Assembly (NCBI GenBank): GCA_965221765.1
Contig: OZ244911.1
Span: 744,001 to 808,000, forward strand
Source of the DNA: Bin25 sp965221765
GTDB taxonomy: Bacteria; Bacteroidota; Bacteroidia; Flavobacteriales; Flavobacteriaceae
Reading direction: 5' to 3'
Length of the DNA stretch: 64,000 bases
Within the stretch, counting starts at the first letter, position 1, and every line of letters begins with the position of its first letter. Positions 46,591-56,858 of the stretch are shown in pieces. The position numbers and the translations under genes are program-made. The notes under the pieces are model-generated. The model was not told where the DNA came from. It made no database searches and was given only the letters and a program-made list of their open reading frames with translations.

Positions 46591-49536
46591 TTAAAGTGTG
46601 AAATTGATGCCCAATTGTATGGTCCTTGGAATAGGCACACCAGCAAAATCAAAACCTCTAACACCGTTATTCTGACCTGTTGTATTGATTTCAGGATCCC
46701 AGGCTTGGTAATCATCCCATGATATGAGATTTCTTCCCACCAAACTCAGTTGAAGATTATCGACTCCTTTGATGGGTTTTCTGAGATTATAAGTAATGGC
46801 CAACTCTCGAAGCTTGATAAATGATCCGTCTTCCACAAACTCTTCAAAAATTCCAGCTTGACCGCCACCGGTTCTCTTTGGAAGATCTCCTCGGAGTTCG
46901 GATCCAACGCCTGGCCCTCCACCAAATAATAAATTATTGAGCAATCTTCGGTTCCAGTTAAAGACATCTTGACCTTGAACGGCATCGAACTGAACTCGAA
47001 AACTAAAATCACCGACCGTCACTTCATTGATTAAGGACCCAAACCATTCAGGATTAGGATCTCCGATGATAGCATTCCCTCCATTTTTAAAATAGGGATA
47101 AGTTCCTGTGTTGACAATTGCGCCACTATCATCTCGTTCATAGGAAGCTCGGTAAAAGACACCGAGAGGTTCTCCTTCGATAACATAACTAGTTGCAAAA
47201 CTATTAGATAAACCAATTCGCTCGCTACCAGCAATATCGGTGACTTCATTTTTATTACTAGAATAAGTGGCGGTGATGTTCCACTGCACCTTTTTATTCC
47301 ATATGGGAGAAGCCCTAAGTAGGAGTTCGATACCACTATTGGTTAGTTTTCCCACATTCCCAACGGCAGATGAGAATCCGGTAGAGGGGGCCAATATTGT
47401 AGAGAGTAGAAGATCGTTTACTTCTTGGTCATATAAAGTGAATTCAATCCCCACTCGGTTGTTGAGTAAACCAAGATCGAAACCCACTTCTATTTCTGTT
47501 TGTCTTTCTGGTGCAATTTCTTCGTTGCCCTTATTGGTCGCCGCAAGGAGACTTGTGGCACCATTATGAGAGGAAGGATTAAAGGTGGTGAATCTAGAGT
47601 ACGGACCAATGGCGGTTAAGTTTCCAGCTTCTCCCCAAGATGCTCGCAATTTAAAATCACCATTTCCAAAGAGGTTCTTGAAAAACTCTTCTTCTGAAAG
47701 CACGTATGAAATACTGGCTTTACTAAAAATTTGGTTACGGTTATCTTCTCCGAAAGAAGAAGCACCATCTAATCGGAGAGCTCCATTTAAGTAGAGTTTA
47801 TCACTGATGTTGAATGACTGTTGAAGGAATGATCCCCAATAACTAATTTTTGCTCTAGTTTCACCCAAAGAAGGCTCTCGGAAGTCACCAACCACTTGGA
47901 CCAAAATCGGCGGATTTTCAGCATTGATTCCAATTCGATACCGTTCCCAATACTGCCAAGATCCACCAAGAGTGGTAGTGGACTTTATGCTTGGAGTCAA
48001 ATCAGTACGGTACACAAAGTTCAAATCACTATTATACTGAAAGTTGGTATTATCTGATCTTCGTCCAAATCCATCGGCTTGGGTTGACGTATTGTTTTTT
48101 GGAATAAAAGCTGTTGCAATTTGTCCAAAATAATCGATTCCAAACAAGTAGTTAGCAGTAAGCCCCTGGCCTAGTTTTGCATTCAACCCAAGACTTCCAA
48201 CTACCCGGTTGGTCTTTTGTTGAAAGTCAAATCGATCAACCGCTTCGAGGGGATTGGTTCTTGCCACAAGGAGAGAAGTCCTTGGATAAACACCCGATTC
48301 ATCTGGTCGAGGATCCACAGAGTTTTCACTAAACAAAAAACCAGTTAATGCGCCATAAGCAGCCGCTATTCCACCATTGGGAATATCTTTTGAATTACTA
48401 CTGTTATAGCTCAACCCAATATTGGCATCAAGCCATTCGCCAAACTGTTGTTGAATACTGAGTTTTAGACCGTATCTTTGGAAATTGGTGTTTTTAATAA
48501 TACCACCATTATCGAGATAAGATCCTGAAATATAGTACCTGGTTTGATTAGCGCCACCACTGACAGAAAGGAAGTTTTCGATGCCATAAGCCGTTTCAAA
48601 AATAAAGTCTTGATAGTTATATCGTTCCACGGGTTCGGTATTCAAGTCGGTAGCTGAAAAACTCGTAAATCGAATAGGTTCTTTATTATAATCGATTTGC
48701 TTACGCAATTCATTCACTTTCAGATTTGTAGTAAAGCTGATTCTAGGATCCCCACTCTGTCCTTTTTTCGTGAAGATTTGGATTACCCCATTACTAGCTC
48801 TCGCCCCATAAATAGCAGCGGCCGCCGCCCCTTTCACGACTTCAATTCGCTCAATATCGTTTGGATTAAGATCCACCAATCGGTTCTGTGAATATCCCCC
48901 AACATCAATCAGTGCATAAGAAGCATTACTATAGATAACCCCATCAACAATATAAAGTGGATCGGAACTTCCCTGAATGGTACTAGGGCCTCGGAGTCGA
49001 ATGCTAATACCCCCTGCCGGATCTCCTGAATTCTGTTGAACAAGAGCTCCTGGAATTTTGCCCGATAAGGCTTGGTCCACTGCAGTTGCAGCATTATTGA
49101 TCAAAGCCTCAGATCGTACTGTAGATACTGCATTACCGAGAGTTCTTTTATTGACTCCTTCGGTTGATCCAATAATCACTACCTCATCGAGTCCAAGAAT
49201 ATCTTGTTGCAATGTAACATCAGTTTGAACTTGGTCATCTAGTCCAAGCTCTATAGTAAATCGATTGGTTGTATAACCGACACTACTGACAACGATAGTG
49301 TACTGACCTTGATCAAGAGATGCATTAATTAAGTAATTACCATCAAAATCCGAAACGGTTCCAGAAGTTGTACCATCTATAAAAATAGATGCTCCAACCA
49401 CTGGACGTCCAGTATCATCGGTGACTACCCCATAAAGATTGTAAGATGTTTGTGCGATGGCACCTCCCATACTTACAAAAGAAAATAGTAAAAATCCAAT
49501 CAGATTTTTATACTTTACAGTAATAAAACGTTTCAT
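46591..49536 (-). CDS. susC: SusC/RagA-family TonB-linked outer-membrane transporter
   Basis: The 981-residue protein has a signal peptide ending GGAIAQ, a carboxypeptidase-regulatory-like domain (YGVVTDDTGRPVVGASIFI), the SusC linker GLDEVVIIGS, and a plug with ALSGKIPGALVQQNSGDPAGG and IRLRGPSTIQGSSDPLYIVDG. A barrel follows and ends IQLGINFTL. The plug includes GAAAAAIYGARASNGVIQI, which is diagnostic of SusC. It imports oligomers together with the SusD lipoprotein encoded eight bases downstream. No regulator such as an anti-sigma factor or hybrid two-component system lies beside the pair. Confidence 0.95.
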   Translation of the reverse strand: MKRFITVKYKNLIGFLLFSFVSMGGAIAQTSYNLYGVVTDDTGRPVVGASIFIDGTTSGTVSDFDGNYLINASLDQGQYTIVVSSVGYTTNRFTIELGLDDQVQTDVTLQQDILGLDEVVIIGSTEGVNKRTLGNAVSTVRSEALINNAATAVDQALSGKIPGALVQQNSGDPAGGISIRLRGPSTIQGSSDPLYIVDGVIYSNASYALIDVGGYSQNRLVDLNPNDIERIEVVKGAAAAAIYGARASNGVIQIFTKKGQSGDPRISFTTNLKVNELRKQIDYNKEPIRFTSFSATDLNTEPVERYNYQDFIFETAYGIENFLSVSGGANQTRYYISGSYLDNGGIIKNTNFQRYGLKLSIQQQFGEWLDANIGLSYNSSNSKDIPNGGIAAAYGALTGFLFSENSVDPRPDESGVYPRTSLLVARTNPLEAVDRFDFQQKTNRVVGSLGLNAKLGQGLTANYLFGIDYFGQIATAFIPKNNTSTQADGFGRRSDNTNFQYNSDLNFVYRTDLTPSIKSTTTLGGSWQYWERYRIGINAENPPILVQVVGDFREPSLGETRAKISYWGSFLQQSFNISDKLYLNGALRLDGASSFGEDNRNQIFSKASISYVLSEEEFFKNLFGNGDFKLRASWGEAGNLTAIGPYSRFTTFNPSSHNGATSLLAATNKGNEEIAPERQTEIEVGFDLGLLNNRVGIEFTLYDQEVNDLLLSTILAPSTGFSSAVGNVGKLTNSGIELLLRASPIWNKKVQWNITATYSSNKNEVTDIAGSERIGLSNSFATSYVIEGEPLGVFYRASYERDDSGAIVNTGTYPYFKNGGNAIIGDPNPEWFGSLINEVTVGDFSFRVQFDAVQGQDVFNWNRRLLNNLLFGGGPGVGSELRGDLPKRTGGGQAGIFEEFVEDGSFIKLRELAITYNLRKPIKGVDNLQLSLVGRNLISWDDYQAWDPEINTTGQNNGVRGFDFAGVPIPRTIQLGINFTL

Positions 49537-49815
49537 AAAATCATAATGAATTAATGAGTATTAAAGGGCAGTCTTGAAAATCTCCCAAGCAGACCCACGA
49601 TTGTTTGTTTAAATAATGTTGCATAAAATCAACCAAAATAGGGCGCAAACTAATATCATAAATGGTCAATATAGAGCAGAATAGTATAACAGAAAAAGGC
49701 TGTAAAATATTTTCAAGTATAACAACTATTTATTAAAAAAAATTAACAAAATACCACTATATTTTCCTTTTTTGTAAAAGAAGACATGATGAAAACTTAT
49801 TCCAAGAGTTTTTGG

Positions 49816-50742
49816 CTATTTGGCAGGGATGGAAACTTTGGTTCTGATGTCTTTTTCAAGTGTATTACTTGGGTTATCGAGATAGATTTCTATTCCAGGC
49901 ATTTTCTTTTGTGCCTTGAATTTTTTAGCATTTTGGTGCATCATCACCGAGGCCCAAGCATTTTCTAAATGATCGTACTTGCCAATATGTATGATAGAAT
50001 ATACTTTTAATTTTGGAATGGTTTGAAATGTATAGCCCTGGGATAATTGTTTTGAAAATTCAGAAACGGATAGCCCAACGGTATAATCGACACGATCCTT
50101 AACAAAATCAAATTTATGATATAAAGTATAGCCTATATGTTGGATGTTTTTATTACAATTTGACGTACAATATTCAAAGAGACTGCCAAAGTTTTTTTCG
50201 ATATTGACTTTAAAATCACTGACCGAACTTTGATATCGTTTTCCTACAATATGCACCTGATTGATTTGTTCAATACCAATAAAATCTAATTGAGAGTGGA
50301 CTTTGCCAAGTTCTAAAAAATCTTTCAGTAGCCTCAACCCCCTTTTATAATCATTAGCGATAAATAGATTCATTTGTTTTGTCATCCAAAACAAAAACCA
50401 AGGAAGCGAACTTTTCATTTTCCAAGTTACTTGAGTTTCTTGATCCAATTTTTGGAGTTCAAAAACCACAAGAGCTTTTGATTTATAGGGTTTAAAAAAA
50501 ACCAAATCAATTTCTAGTTTGCTTTGGGGCATGATTTCAGAAAAACTCATTTTTCCAGCACCAACAACTTGTCCATCCCATTGATACGATTGTCCATCCT
50601 CGCTGATGGTAACGTTGGCCTGTGGCTCGGCCATGAGCCATGGTGACCAAGTAGACCATGTCCGAAAATTGTTGAGGCATTCAAAAACTTCTTCTGGCGT
50701 TTTTTTGATTGTTATAGATTCTGAAACAGATAATTTGGACAT
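49816..50742 (-). CDS. SRPBCC domain protein with GyrI-like effector-binding domain
   Basis: The 308-residue protein joins two ligand-binding folds. Residues about 5-145 are an SRPBCC/polyketide-cyclase-like domain (SESITIKKTPEEVFECLNNF, WSPWL, GKMSFSEI). Residues about 155-300 match the GyrI-like or AraC effector-binding fold (IVGKRYQ, YTLYHKFD, YTVGLSV, LKVYSIIHIGKYDHLENAW). Proteins with this fusion are common and uncharacterised, and a small hydrophobic ligand is expected. No DNA-binding domain is present. It may be co-transcribed with the SDR gene 31 bases upstream. Confidence 0.8.
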   Translation of the reverse strand: MSKLSVSESITIKKTPEEVFECLNNFRTWSTWSPWLMAEPQANVTISEDGQSYQWDGQVVGAGKMSFSEIMPQSKLEIDLVFFKPYKSKALVVFELQKLDQETQVTWKMKSSLPWFLFWMTKQMNLFIANDYKRGLRLLKDFLELGKVHSQLDFIGIEQINQVHIVGKRYQSSVSDFKVNIEKNFGSLFEYCTSNCNKNIQHIGYTLYHKFDFVKDRVDYTVGLSVSEFSKQLSQGYTFQTIPKLKVYSIIHIGKYDHLENAWASVMMHQNAKKFKAQKKMPGIEIYLDNPSNTLEKDIRTKVSIPAK

Positions 50743-50773
50743 GGCTTATTTTGATCCCAAATTTAGAACAAAT

Positions 50774-51526
50774 CTATTGCCTATTGATTATAACTGAACT
50801 CGCTTGGTCGGTGGGTAATACGACCATATCCGCTATATTGACATGACTTGGTTGGGTAAGCACAAACAAAATACACCGGGCGATATCGTTAGCCATGAGA
50901 GGCTGTATGCCATGATATACTTTTTTGGCCTTTTGCCGATCACCCTTGAATCGCACCAATGAAAACTCTGTTTCAACTAGTCCAGGATGAATCGCACTAA
51001 CTTTTATGTTGTGAGGATTCAAATCCAATCTTAGTCCCTTAGTAAACGCATCAACAGCTGACTTGGTGGCACAGTAGACGTTTCCTTTAGGATAGACTTC
51101 TTTTCCTGCGATGGATCCCATATTGATGACATGACCAGATTTTCTTTTGATCATCTGACCAACGACTGCTTTGGTCATATACATCAGTCCTTTGATATTG
51201 CTATCAATCATGGCCTCCCAATCGTCTACTGAAGAAGATTGAACGGAATCCAATCCATGGGCATTACCTGCATTATTGATGAGGATATCGATTTTTGAAA
51301 ATTCTGAAGGTAAATTATCAATGGCCTTAAAGACTTCTTTTGAATTAGAAACATCAATCCTTAATGTATGACATTGTTTTCCAAGATTATGTTTAATTTC
51401 TTGTAAGCGCTCTTTTCGACGGCCACAACAGATGACTCGAAATGGATGTTGAGCAAGTATATTGGCGGTTGCTAGCCCAATCCCACTTGTCGCTCCAGTG
51501 ATTAATACGTTGCGATGATTCATCAT
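50774..51526 (-). CDS. Short-chain dehydrogenase/reductase
   Basis: The 250-residue enzyme (ATG at 51526 or 51523) is a classical SDR of the YdfG-like type. The cofactor motif TGATSGIG is followed by CGRRKERL, whose arginines suggest NADP. NNAGNAHGLD, the catalytic Ser in NMGSIAGKEVYP and the YCATK motif are all intact. YdfG-like enzymes act on 3-hydroxy acids or serine, and the true substrate is not known. It heads a probable two-gene unit with the SRPBCC protein. Confidence 0.9.
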   Translation of the reverse strand: MMNHRNVLITGATSGIGLATANILAQHPFRVICCGRRKERLQEIKHNLGKQCHTLRIDVSNSKEVFKAIDNLPSEFSKIDILINNAGNAHGLDSVQSSSVDDWEAMIDSNIKGLMYMTKAVVGQMIKRKSGHVINMGSIAGKEVYPKGNVYCATKSAVDAFTKGLRLDLNPHNIKVSAIHPGLVETEFSLVRFKGDRQKAKKVYHGIQPLMANDIARCILFVLTQPSHVNIADMVVLPTDQASSVIINRQ

Positions 51527-51618
51527 TAGGCAGAATGTCCGTTATGAGTTATATACATTAAAAACCAATGTTGAATGTCAAGATCGATTTGGCTCGTTTG
51601 AATCAGTTTTTTGATATA

Positions 51619-53018
51619 GAGACCTTTGCACTAAAATTTTGATTTCCCGCTAAGATAAAAGGATTTAATCGAAAATCCCTTTTTTATTTGACCATTGGTT
51701 TTTATTGTTACTTTTTGGTATATCGTACGCGATAAGCATCATTTCAAATCTTATGAATCCAAACCCATGTGTTTTTTGAATCCCCATCAAGGGCGGAGTC
51801 GCACAACGACCCCACCGTTTTTTAATCAAATCAACGACCTTATCGATTGAGAACCCATTGAGACTTTATGGGTCGAAAACGATACATTAGGCAAAAAACA
51901 ACGAGGCCAAAAAATCGAGCATTCCATGATGTTATTGAATAGGCAACTCCTCTCTGTCTAGTTTCATTGATCGGATGTTCGGACCCAAGAGTTCATTAAA
52001 GACCGTATTCGATGCACCGCTTTTTGTGATTGAGACCTAGCAGATGCCCTTCCCAACCATCGCACGCGGTCTCGCTTCTGTTGGGAGTTGACGGCCAAAA
52101 CGATTGATCAAAGCATCATGGAAGAAATCCATCGACCGCTCACCGAAAAACAAGTGATCATTCAAGGCACGGCCGTGGTAGATACCAGCAGCAACACTAG
52201 TCTCTTTATGCCCAAAGGTCAACCCAAGAAAATGGCTCAAGACCGAAAAGAAGACCAGCGTAAAGAGCCAGGCACTCTAAGCCGAAGAAAGCGATCATGC
52301 GTAACTAGAAGAAGATCGTCCCCATGCCGACCATGAAGCTCGTTGGTTCAAAAAAAGAAAAACGACCGATGATGGTTACCAACAGTACATATGGCCACGA
52401 CCAGAAAAGGTCTGATGCTAGGGTACACACGGTGGTGGCCAATGAGTAGGACCGTCAAGATCTCCAGCCTTTGATAGAAAGTCTTTCGGTCGAAGAACGA
52501 CAACGAGTGTTGGCTAATAAAGGCGACCCATCAAAAGAGAATAACTAGCTCTTAGAGGCGATGGGCAGTACTTCTTTAGTGATAGAAAAGGGGGATCGTA
52601 ACCAGCTTTTGACTAAGCCATAGAAAGAGTAAAACAACCCCATCAGCCAAGAACGTTGGGTGGTGGAACAAACCTTCAAGTGGTTTGGCTCGCTGGTTTG
52701 GCTGTCAAGTCACTCGATTTAAAAGATTAGAAAAAGTCCATCACCAACCTATCTTGGAGTCCATGGCCTATCATTTAAAGAGATCATCAAGTATGATGGC
52801 TCTCATGCCAACTTAAAAAGGAGAATCAAGAAAAAAAGCTCTCAACGTTCTATTCGGCTCAAAAACCAAGGGGAAACGAGCCAAATAGGCCAAAATCAGA
52901 GAAATATCGTGATTTTTGGAAGAAAGCAAGGTCCAATGAGTGGATCCATTGCTTGAAAAAGAAACATGGTTTTCTCACCGCATCCTATTTTTTTGATTTT
53001 GCATTATTTAAAGGTCTC
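51619..53018 (+). mobile_element. Dead IS5-family insertion sequence with terminal repeats
   Basis: The ends GAGACCTTT (51619-51627) and AAAGGTCTC (53010-53018) are inverted repeats of the form seen in IS5-family elements. Between them, on the plus strand, joined frames follow an IS5-family transposase. They include a VVDTSSNTS segment (first Asp, about 52172), then GYQQYIW, a NKGDPSKEN segment (second Asp, about 52520), RWVVEQTFKWFG (Glu, about 52660) and LESMAYHLKRSS before a stop near 52816. Many stops and shifts interrupt the frame, so the element cannot move by itself. No clear target duplication is left. Confidence 0.75.
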
Positions 53019-53248
53019 CTTTGAAATAAGACCTCACTAACTATAAATCTACGAACTGTTTGATTGCAACATAAAAAATAAAATTCTGACTTAATATGGA
53101 TGGTGGAAAATAGATAACATAGCCATAAATACCCATTTTGAAAATATTGGCATCATATAGTTTTTAAATTAATGGCACAAGGATATCGCAATAAATTGTA
53201 ACTTTTTGCCCTATTTTACGTTACAATATTTGATAATCATAAAGAAAT
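53019..53248. other. Promoter region of the Bat operon
   Basis: About 230 bases between the dead IS and the MoxR gene. AATATTTG (53225-53232) differs from TAnnTTTG in one base and lies 17 bases before the ATG, with a TTG at 53206-53208. It is the best promoter candidate but imperfect. Confidence 0.35.
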
Positions 53249-54241
53249 ATGAAACAAGTAGATATTAGTGAATTAAACGAGCGAATTAAAACTGAAAGCG
53301 CGTTTGTTGATTTACTCCATTTAGAATTGAGCAAAGTCATTGTTGGCCAACAACACATGTTGGATAGCCTTTTGGTTGGCTTGATTGGCAAAGGGCATAT
53401 ATTGCTCGAAGGCGTTCCAGGATTGGCTAAAACCCTTACGATTAATACGCTTTCTAAGGCCATAGATGGATCTTTTTCTAGAATTCAATTTACGCCTGAT
53501 TTATTGCCGGCAGATGTCATAGGGACGATGATTTATAATATTAAAGAAAATGATTTTTCGATTAAAAAAGGCCCCATCTTCGCTCATTTTATTTTGGCAG
53601 ATGAAATCAACAGAGCTCCTGCAAAGGTGCAGTCAGCGTTATTAGAAGCTATGCAAGAACGTCAGGTCACCATCGGAGACTCTACGTTTGAATTAACTGC
53701 TCCCTTTTTAGTGATGGCCACACAAAATCCTGTAGAACAAGAAGGAACCTATCCGTTACCTGAAGCTCAAGTGGATCGATTCATGCTGAAAACTGTCATC
53801 GACTATCCCAGCATTACCGAAGAACTAAAAATCATGCAAAGCAATTTGCAAAAAAATTCAGTGGAAATCAAAGCGGTTGTGAATATCAATCAAATCCTTT
53901 CGGCACAACAAACCGCTTTGGATGTCTACATGGATCAAAAAATCGAACAATATATATTGGATTTGGTTTTTGCAACAAGAAATCCTCAAGACTATAAGTT
54001 ATCCGATCTCACGCACATGATTCAGTTTGGGGCTTCCCCTAGAGGGAGCATCAATTTGGCGCTATCTGCCAAATGTTATGCCTTTTTAAAGCACCGAGGT
54101 TTTGTCATTCCAGAAGATGTTCGAGCTGTGGTGTATGACGTGTTAAGGCATCGTATTGGCTTGACATATGAAGCAGAAGCTGAGAATATCACTTCGGAAA
54201 ATATCATCAGTCAAATTGTCAATCAAGTTGAAGTGCCTTGA
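53249..54241 (+). CDS. moxR: MoxR-family AAA+ ATPase
   Basis: The 330-residue cytoplasmic ATPase has Walker A in LLEGVPGLAKTLT (about 53-65), Walker B in FILADEINRAPAKVQSALLEAMQE (about 111-134) and the sensor stretch MATQNPVEQEGTYPLPEAQVDRFM. MoxR proteins act as chaperones that help assemble or activate von Willebrand-domain partners, which are encoded downstream as BatA and BatB. It is the first gene of a cluster of eight that all run in the same direction. Confidence 0.94.
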   Translation: MKQVDISELNERIKTESAFVDLLHLELSKVIVGQQHMLDSLLVGLIGKGHILLEGVPGLAKTLTINTLSKAIDGSFSRIQFTPDLLPADVIGTMIYNIKENDFSIKKGPIFAHFILADEINRAPAKVQSALLEAMQERQVTIGDSTFELTAPFLVMATQNPVEQEGTYPLPEAQVDRFMLKTVIDYPSITEELKIMQSNLQKNSVEIKAVVNINQILSAQQTALDVYMDQKIEQYILDLVFATRNPQDYKLSDLTHMIQFGASPRGSINLALSAKCYAFLKHRGFVIPEDVRAVVYDVLRHRIGLTYEAEAENITSENIISQIVNQVEVP

Positions 54242-54358
54242 GTTAAGGGATCAACTTTTAGTGCTGTAGAATGGTTGATGGTGCTGTTAGCAATGGGTGA
54301 AACAATATCGTTCAAACAATCCAAAATAGGGGAATGGTTTTAATATTCAAATGATTTT

Positions 54359-55228
54359 GTGATGGATGCTAAAGAATTACTTAAAAAAGTCCGAAAAATA
54401 GAAATTAAGACCCGTCGATTATCGGCCGATATTTTTGGAGGAGAATACCATAGTGCCTTTAAAGGGAGAGGAATGACCTTTAGCGAAGTTCGAGGCTATC
54501 AATATGGGGATGATGTTCGGGTCATTGATTGGAATGTCACCGCTCGTTATAATCAACCCTTTGTCAAAATATTTGAAGAAGAAAGAGAATTAACGCTATT
54601 ACTGGTTGTCGATCTAAGTGGATCAAAAGTATTTGGAACCGTCCATCAATTAAAAAGAGAGATTATCACAGAAGTTGCTGCCACGCTGGCCTTTTCAGCG
54701 CTTCAAAATAATGATAAAGTGGGATTGGTCTTATTTGCAGAAACCGTTGAAAAATATATTCCTCCAAAAAGGGGGCGTTCTCATCTCCTTCGAATCATTC
54801 GAGAACTATTGGAATATGAACCACGGACATCCAAAACCAATATTGGACATTCATTGGAATTTATTTCATCGGTTCTTAAAAAAAGAGCCATTGCCTTTTT
54901 ATTATCAGACTTTATTGATGATAACTATGAAAGAGAACTTCGTATTGCGGCTAAAAAACACGATTTAACAGGGATTCGGATCTATGATCCGAGAGAAGAA
55001 AGGATGCCAAATATTGGTGTTACACTAGCCAAAGATGCTGAAACCGGAAAACTATCTTGGATCAATACCGCATCAAAAGCCAATCGCATGAAATATGATG
55101 GATATTTTAATAATCTCGAAAAACAGTTTCAGTTGGCATTTCAACGGAATAGTGCAGGTGTGGTCAATTGCCGAACAGATCAATCGTATGTCAAGAAATT
55201 ACTCAATTATTTTAAAACTAGAGGGTAA
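54359..55228 (+). CDS. DUF58 domain protein
   Basis: The 289-residue protein has the DUF58 signature FSEVRGYQYGDDVRVIDWNV with the following TARYNQPFVKIFEEER, then a von Willebrand-A-like fold with LLVVDLSGSKVFG and ALQNNDKVGLVLF. It is the standard second member of MoxR/Bat clusters, thought to work with the MoxR ATPase. The start at 54359 (GTG) precedes an equally placed ATG at 54362. A gap of 117 bases separates it from moxR, and the next gene starts four bases after its stop. Confidence 0.9.
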   Translation: MMDAKELLKKVRKIEIKTRRLSADIFGGEYHSAFKGRGMTFSEVRGYQYGDDVRVIDWNVTARYNQPFVKIFEEERELTLLLVVDLSGSKVFGTVHQLKREIITEVAATLAFSALQNNDKVGLVLFAETVEKYIPPKRGRSHLLRIIRELLEYEPRTSKTNIGHSLEFISSVLKKRAIAFLLSDFIDDNYERELRIAAKKHDLTGIRIYDPREERMPNIGVTLAKDAETGKLSWINTASKANRMKYDGYFNNLEKQFQLAFQRNSAGVVNCRTDQSYVKKLLNYFKTRG

Positions 55229-55232
55229 AAGA

Positions 55233-56858
55233 ATGAAAGAAGGATTGATTTTTTTGATTTTGGGATGTTCTCTGAGCTATGGTCAAATCCAAACCGGTTT
55301 GGAAGCTAAAGTCGATACTACAGAACTTAAAATTGGAGAGCGGTTGAATCTGACATTAGAGTTGACGATTGATACGCTTGCTCAAGTTGAATTTCCGGCT
55401 AATCCAAGAGTTACGCCATTTGAAATTATCGAAGAAAGTCTGCTAGATACCATCAAATCCCAAAGTCATTATACGTTTGTTAAAAAATATGGACTGATTC
55501 AATTCGATTCAGGAAATTATATTATTCCCCAACAGGCCGTTTTTGTCAATGGATTTATCCAAGTCAGTGATTCCATTCCCATAAGGGTCCATACCGTAGT
55601 GGTCGATACATTGCAGCAACCCCTATTTGATATCAAACCCTTTGTAGGTATGAGTCGAAATTATGATCGATGGATTCGAATCAGTTTGTATGCATTATTA
55701 GGGTTGTTTATCTTGGCTGGAATCGTCAATACTTATTTTTTCAAAAAAAAACAAAAAAAACTACAAGAATTAGGATTGTCCCCTTTTGAAAAAGCCCTAA
55801 AAGATTTAAAAAATTTAGACAATCAAAAATTAGAATCTCAAAAAGATTACAAAGATTTCTATACCCAATTGATTGATATTTTGAGGTATTATTTAGAAAA
55901 TGAAACCGATATTGATGCCTTAGAGAGTACTTCAAGAGAATTATTGGATAAACTCAAACAATACCAAAAAGAAAGAGAACTCCCATTAGATTCTCAATGG
56001 ATTATGGATCTAGAGGGCGCCCTTAACAATGCGGATATGGTAAAATTTGCTCGAATGCAACTGGACCCACAGATTGCTCATAGTGACAAAGAATTGGTAC
56101 AATCAACCGTCATTGATGTTAGACAAGCCCTACCAGAACCTACCGAAGAGGAATTAAAAGAAACCCAAGCTTTTCAAATGATGCTTGCAAAAAAGAAAAA
56201 AAGACAGCAGCTGATCTATGGATTTGGTTCTTTTTTCGGACTCTTGGTCACCGGATTGGTGGTCTCCATGCTTATCTATGGCTATTATCCGGTTCGAGAT
56301 ACCCTCTTGGGATATCCAACAAAAAGAATGATGCAATCCAACTGGGTCCAATCGGAATATGGTTGGCCTTCGGTTCAATTGACAACCCCCCAAGTACTCA
56401 TTCGCCAAGAAACCACAAAGCGACAAGAATCCCTTTTTGAACTAGGGGTGGTGGGAGATAGATTTTATAGTTCGCTATACCATGGCCCCTTTGATCAGGG
56501 ATCTAGAGTGACTCAAGGTCAAGATTCAATAGCGCCATCTAGTGGTGAGATGTTTATTGAAAAAGTGGCGGACCAGATTCAAGAATTAGGGGGGCATAAT
56601 ATTTTTATTGATGGGAATCAAATCACCTTGCCAAGAGGAGACCAAGCCATTTCCATTGAAGGAAGATTTGACTATACTAGTGACAATCTAGTCCAGACAA
56701 ACCGCTATGATTTTACAGTGATATTGATATTATTTGAGCAAAGGCAAATCAATTTCAAATTGATGTATCCAACTGATGATCGGTACGCATCAGAGATAAA
56801 AGACCGTATCCTAGAAAGTTTTGAAATCCAAAATCAAGATGGATCAAATAGTTTTTGA
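55233..56858 (+). CDS. BatD-like membrane protein of the MoxR/Bat cluster
   Basis: I start at ATG 55233 because a signal peptide follows (KEGLIFLILGCSLSYG), giving 541 residues; the longer frame overlaps the DUF58 gene. A periplasmic beta domain (about 20-135, LEAKVDTTELKIGERLNLTL) resembles BatD. A membrane span follows (about 148-170), then a charged helical cytoplasmic part with KDFYTQLIDILRYYLENET. A second span at about 325-345 is followed by a periplasmic tail with little known similarity. The 38 final bases overlap the open frame of batA, whose own ATG lies at 56839. It probably scaffolds the VWA proteins. Confidence 0.8.
   Translation: MKEGLIFLILGCSLSYGQIQTGLEAKVDTTELKIGERLNLTLELTIDTLAQVEFPANPRVTPFEIIEESLLDTIKSQSHYTFVKKYGLIQFDSGNYIIPQQAVFVNGFIQVSDSIPIRVHTVVVDTLQQPLFDIKPFVGMSRNYDRWIRISLYALLGLFILAGIVNTYFFKKKQKKLQELGLSPFEKALKDLKNLDNQKLESQKDYKDFYTQLIDILRYYLENETDIDALESTSRELLDKLKQYQKERELPLDSQWIMDLEGALNNADMVKFARMQLDPQIAHSDKELVQSTVIDVRQALPEPTEEELKETQAFQMMLAKKKKRQQLIYGFGSFFGLLVTGLVVSMLIYGYYPVRDTLLGYPTKRMMQSNWVQSEYGWPSVQLTTPQVLIRQETTKRQESLFELGVVGDRFYSSLYHGPFDQGSRVTQGQDSIAPSSGEMFIEKVADQIQELGGHNIFIDGNQITLPRGDQAISIEGRFDYTSDNLVQTNRYDFTVILILFEQRQINFKLMYPTDDRYASEIKDRILESFEIQNQDGSNSF

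Noticed and set aside
46444..46722. 92-codon plus-strand frame across the SusC/SusD junction
   Set aside because: It is antisense to both well-supported genes and has no motif.
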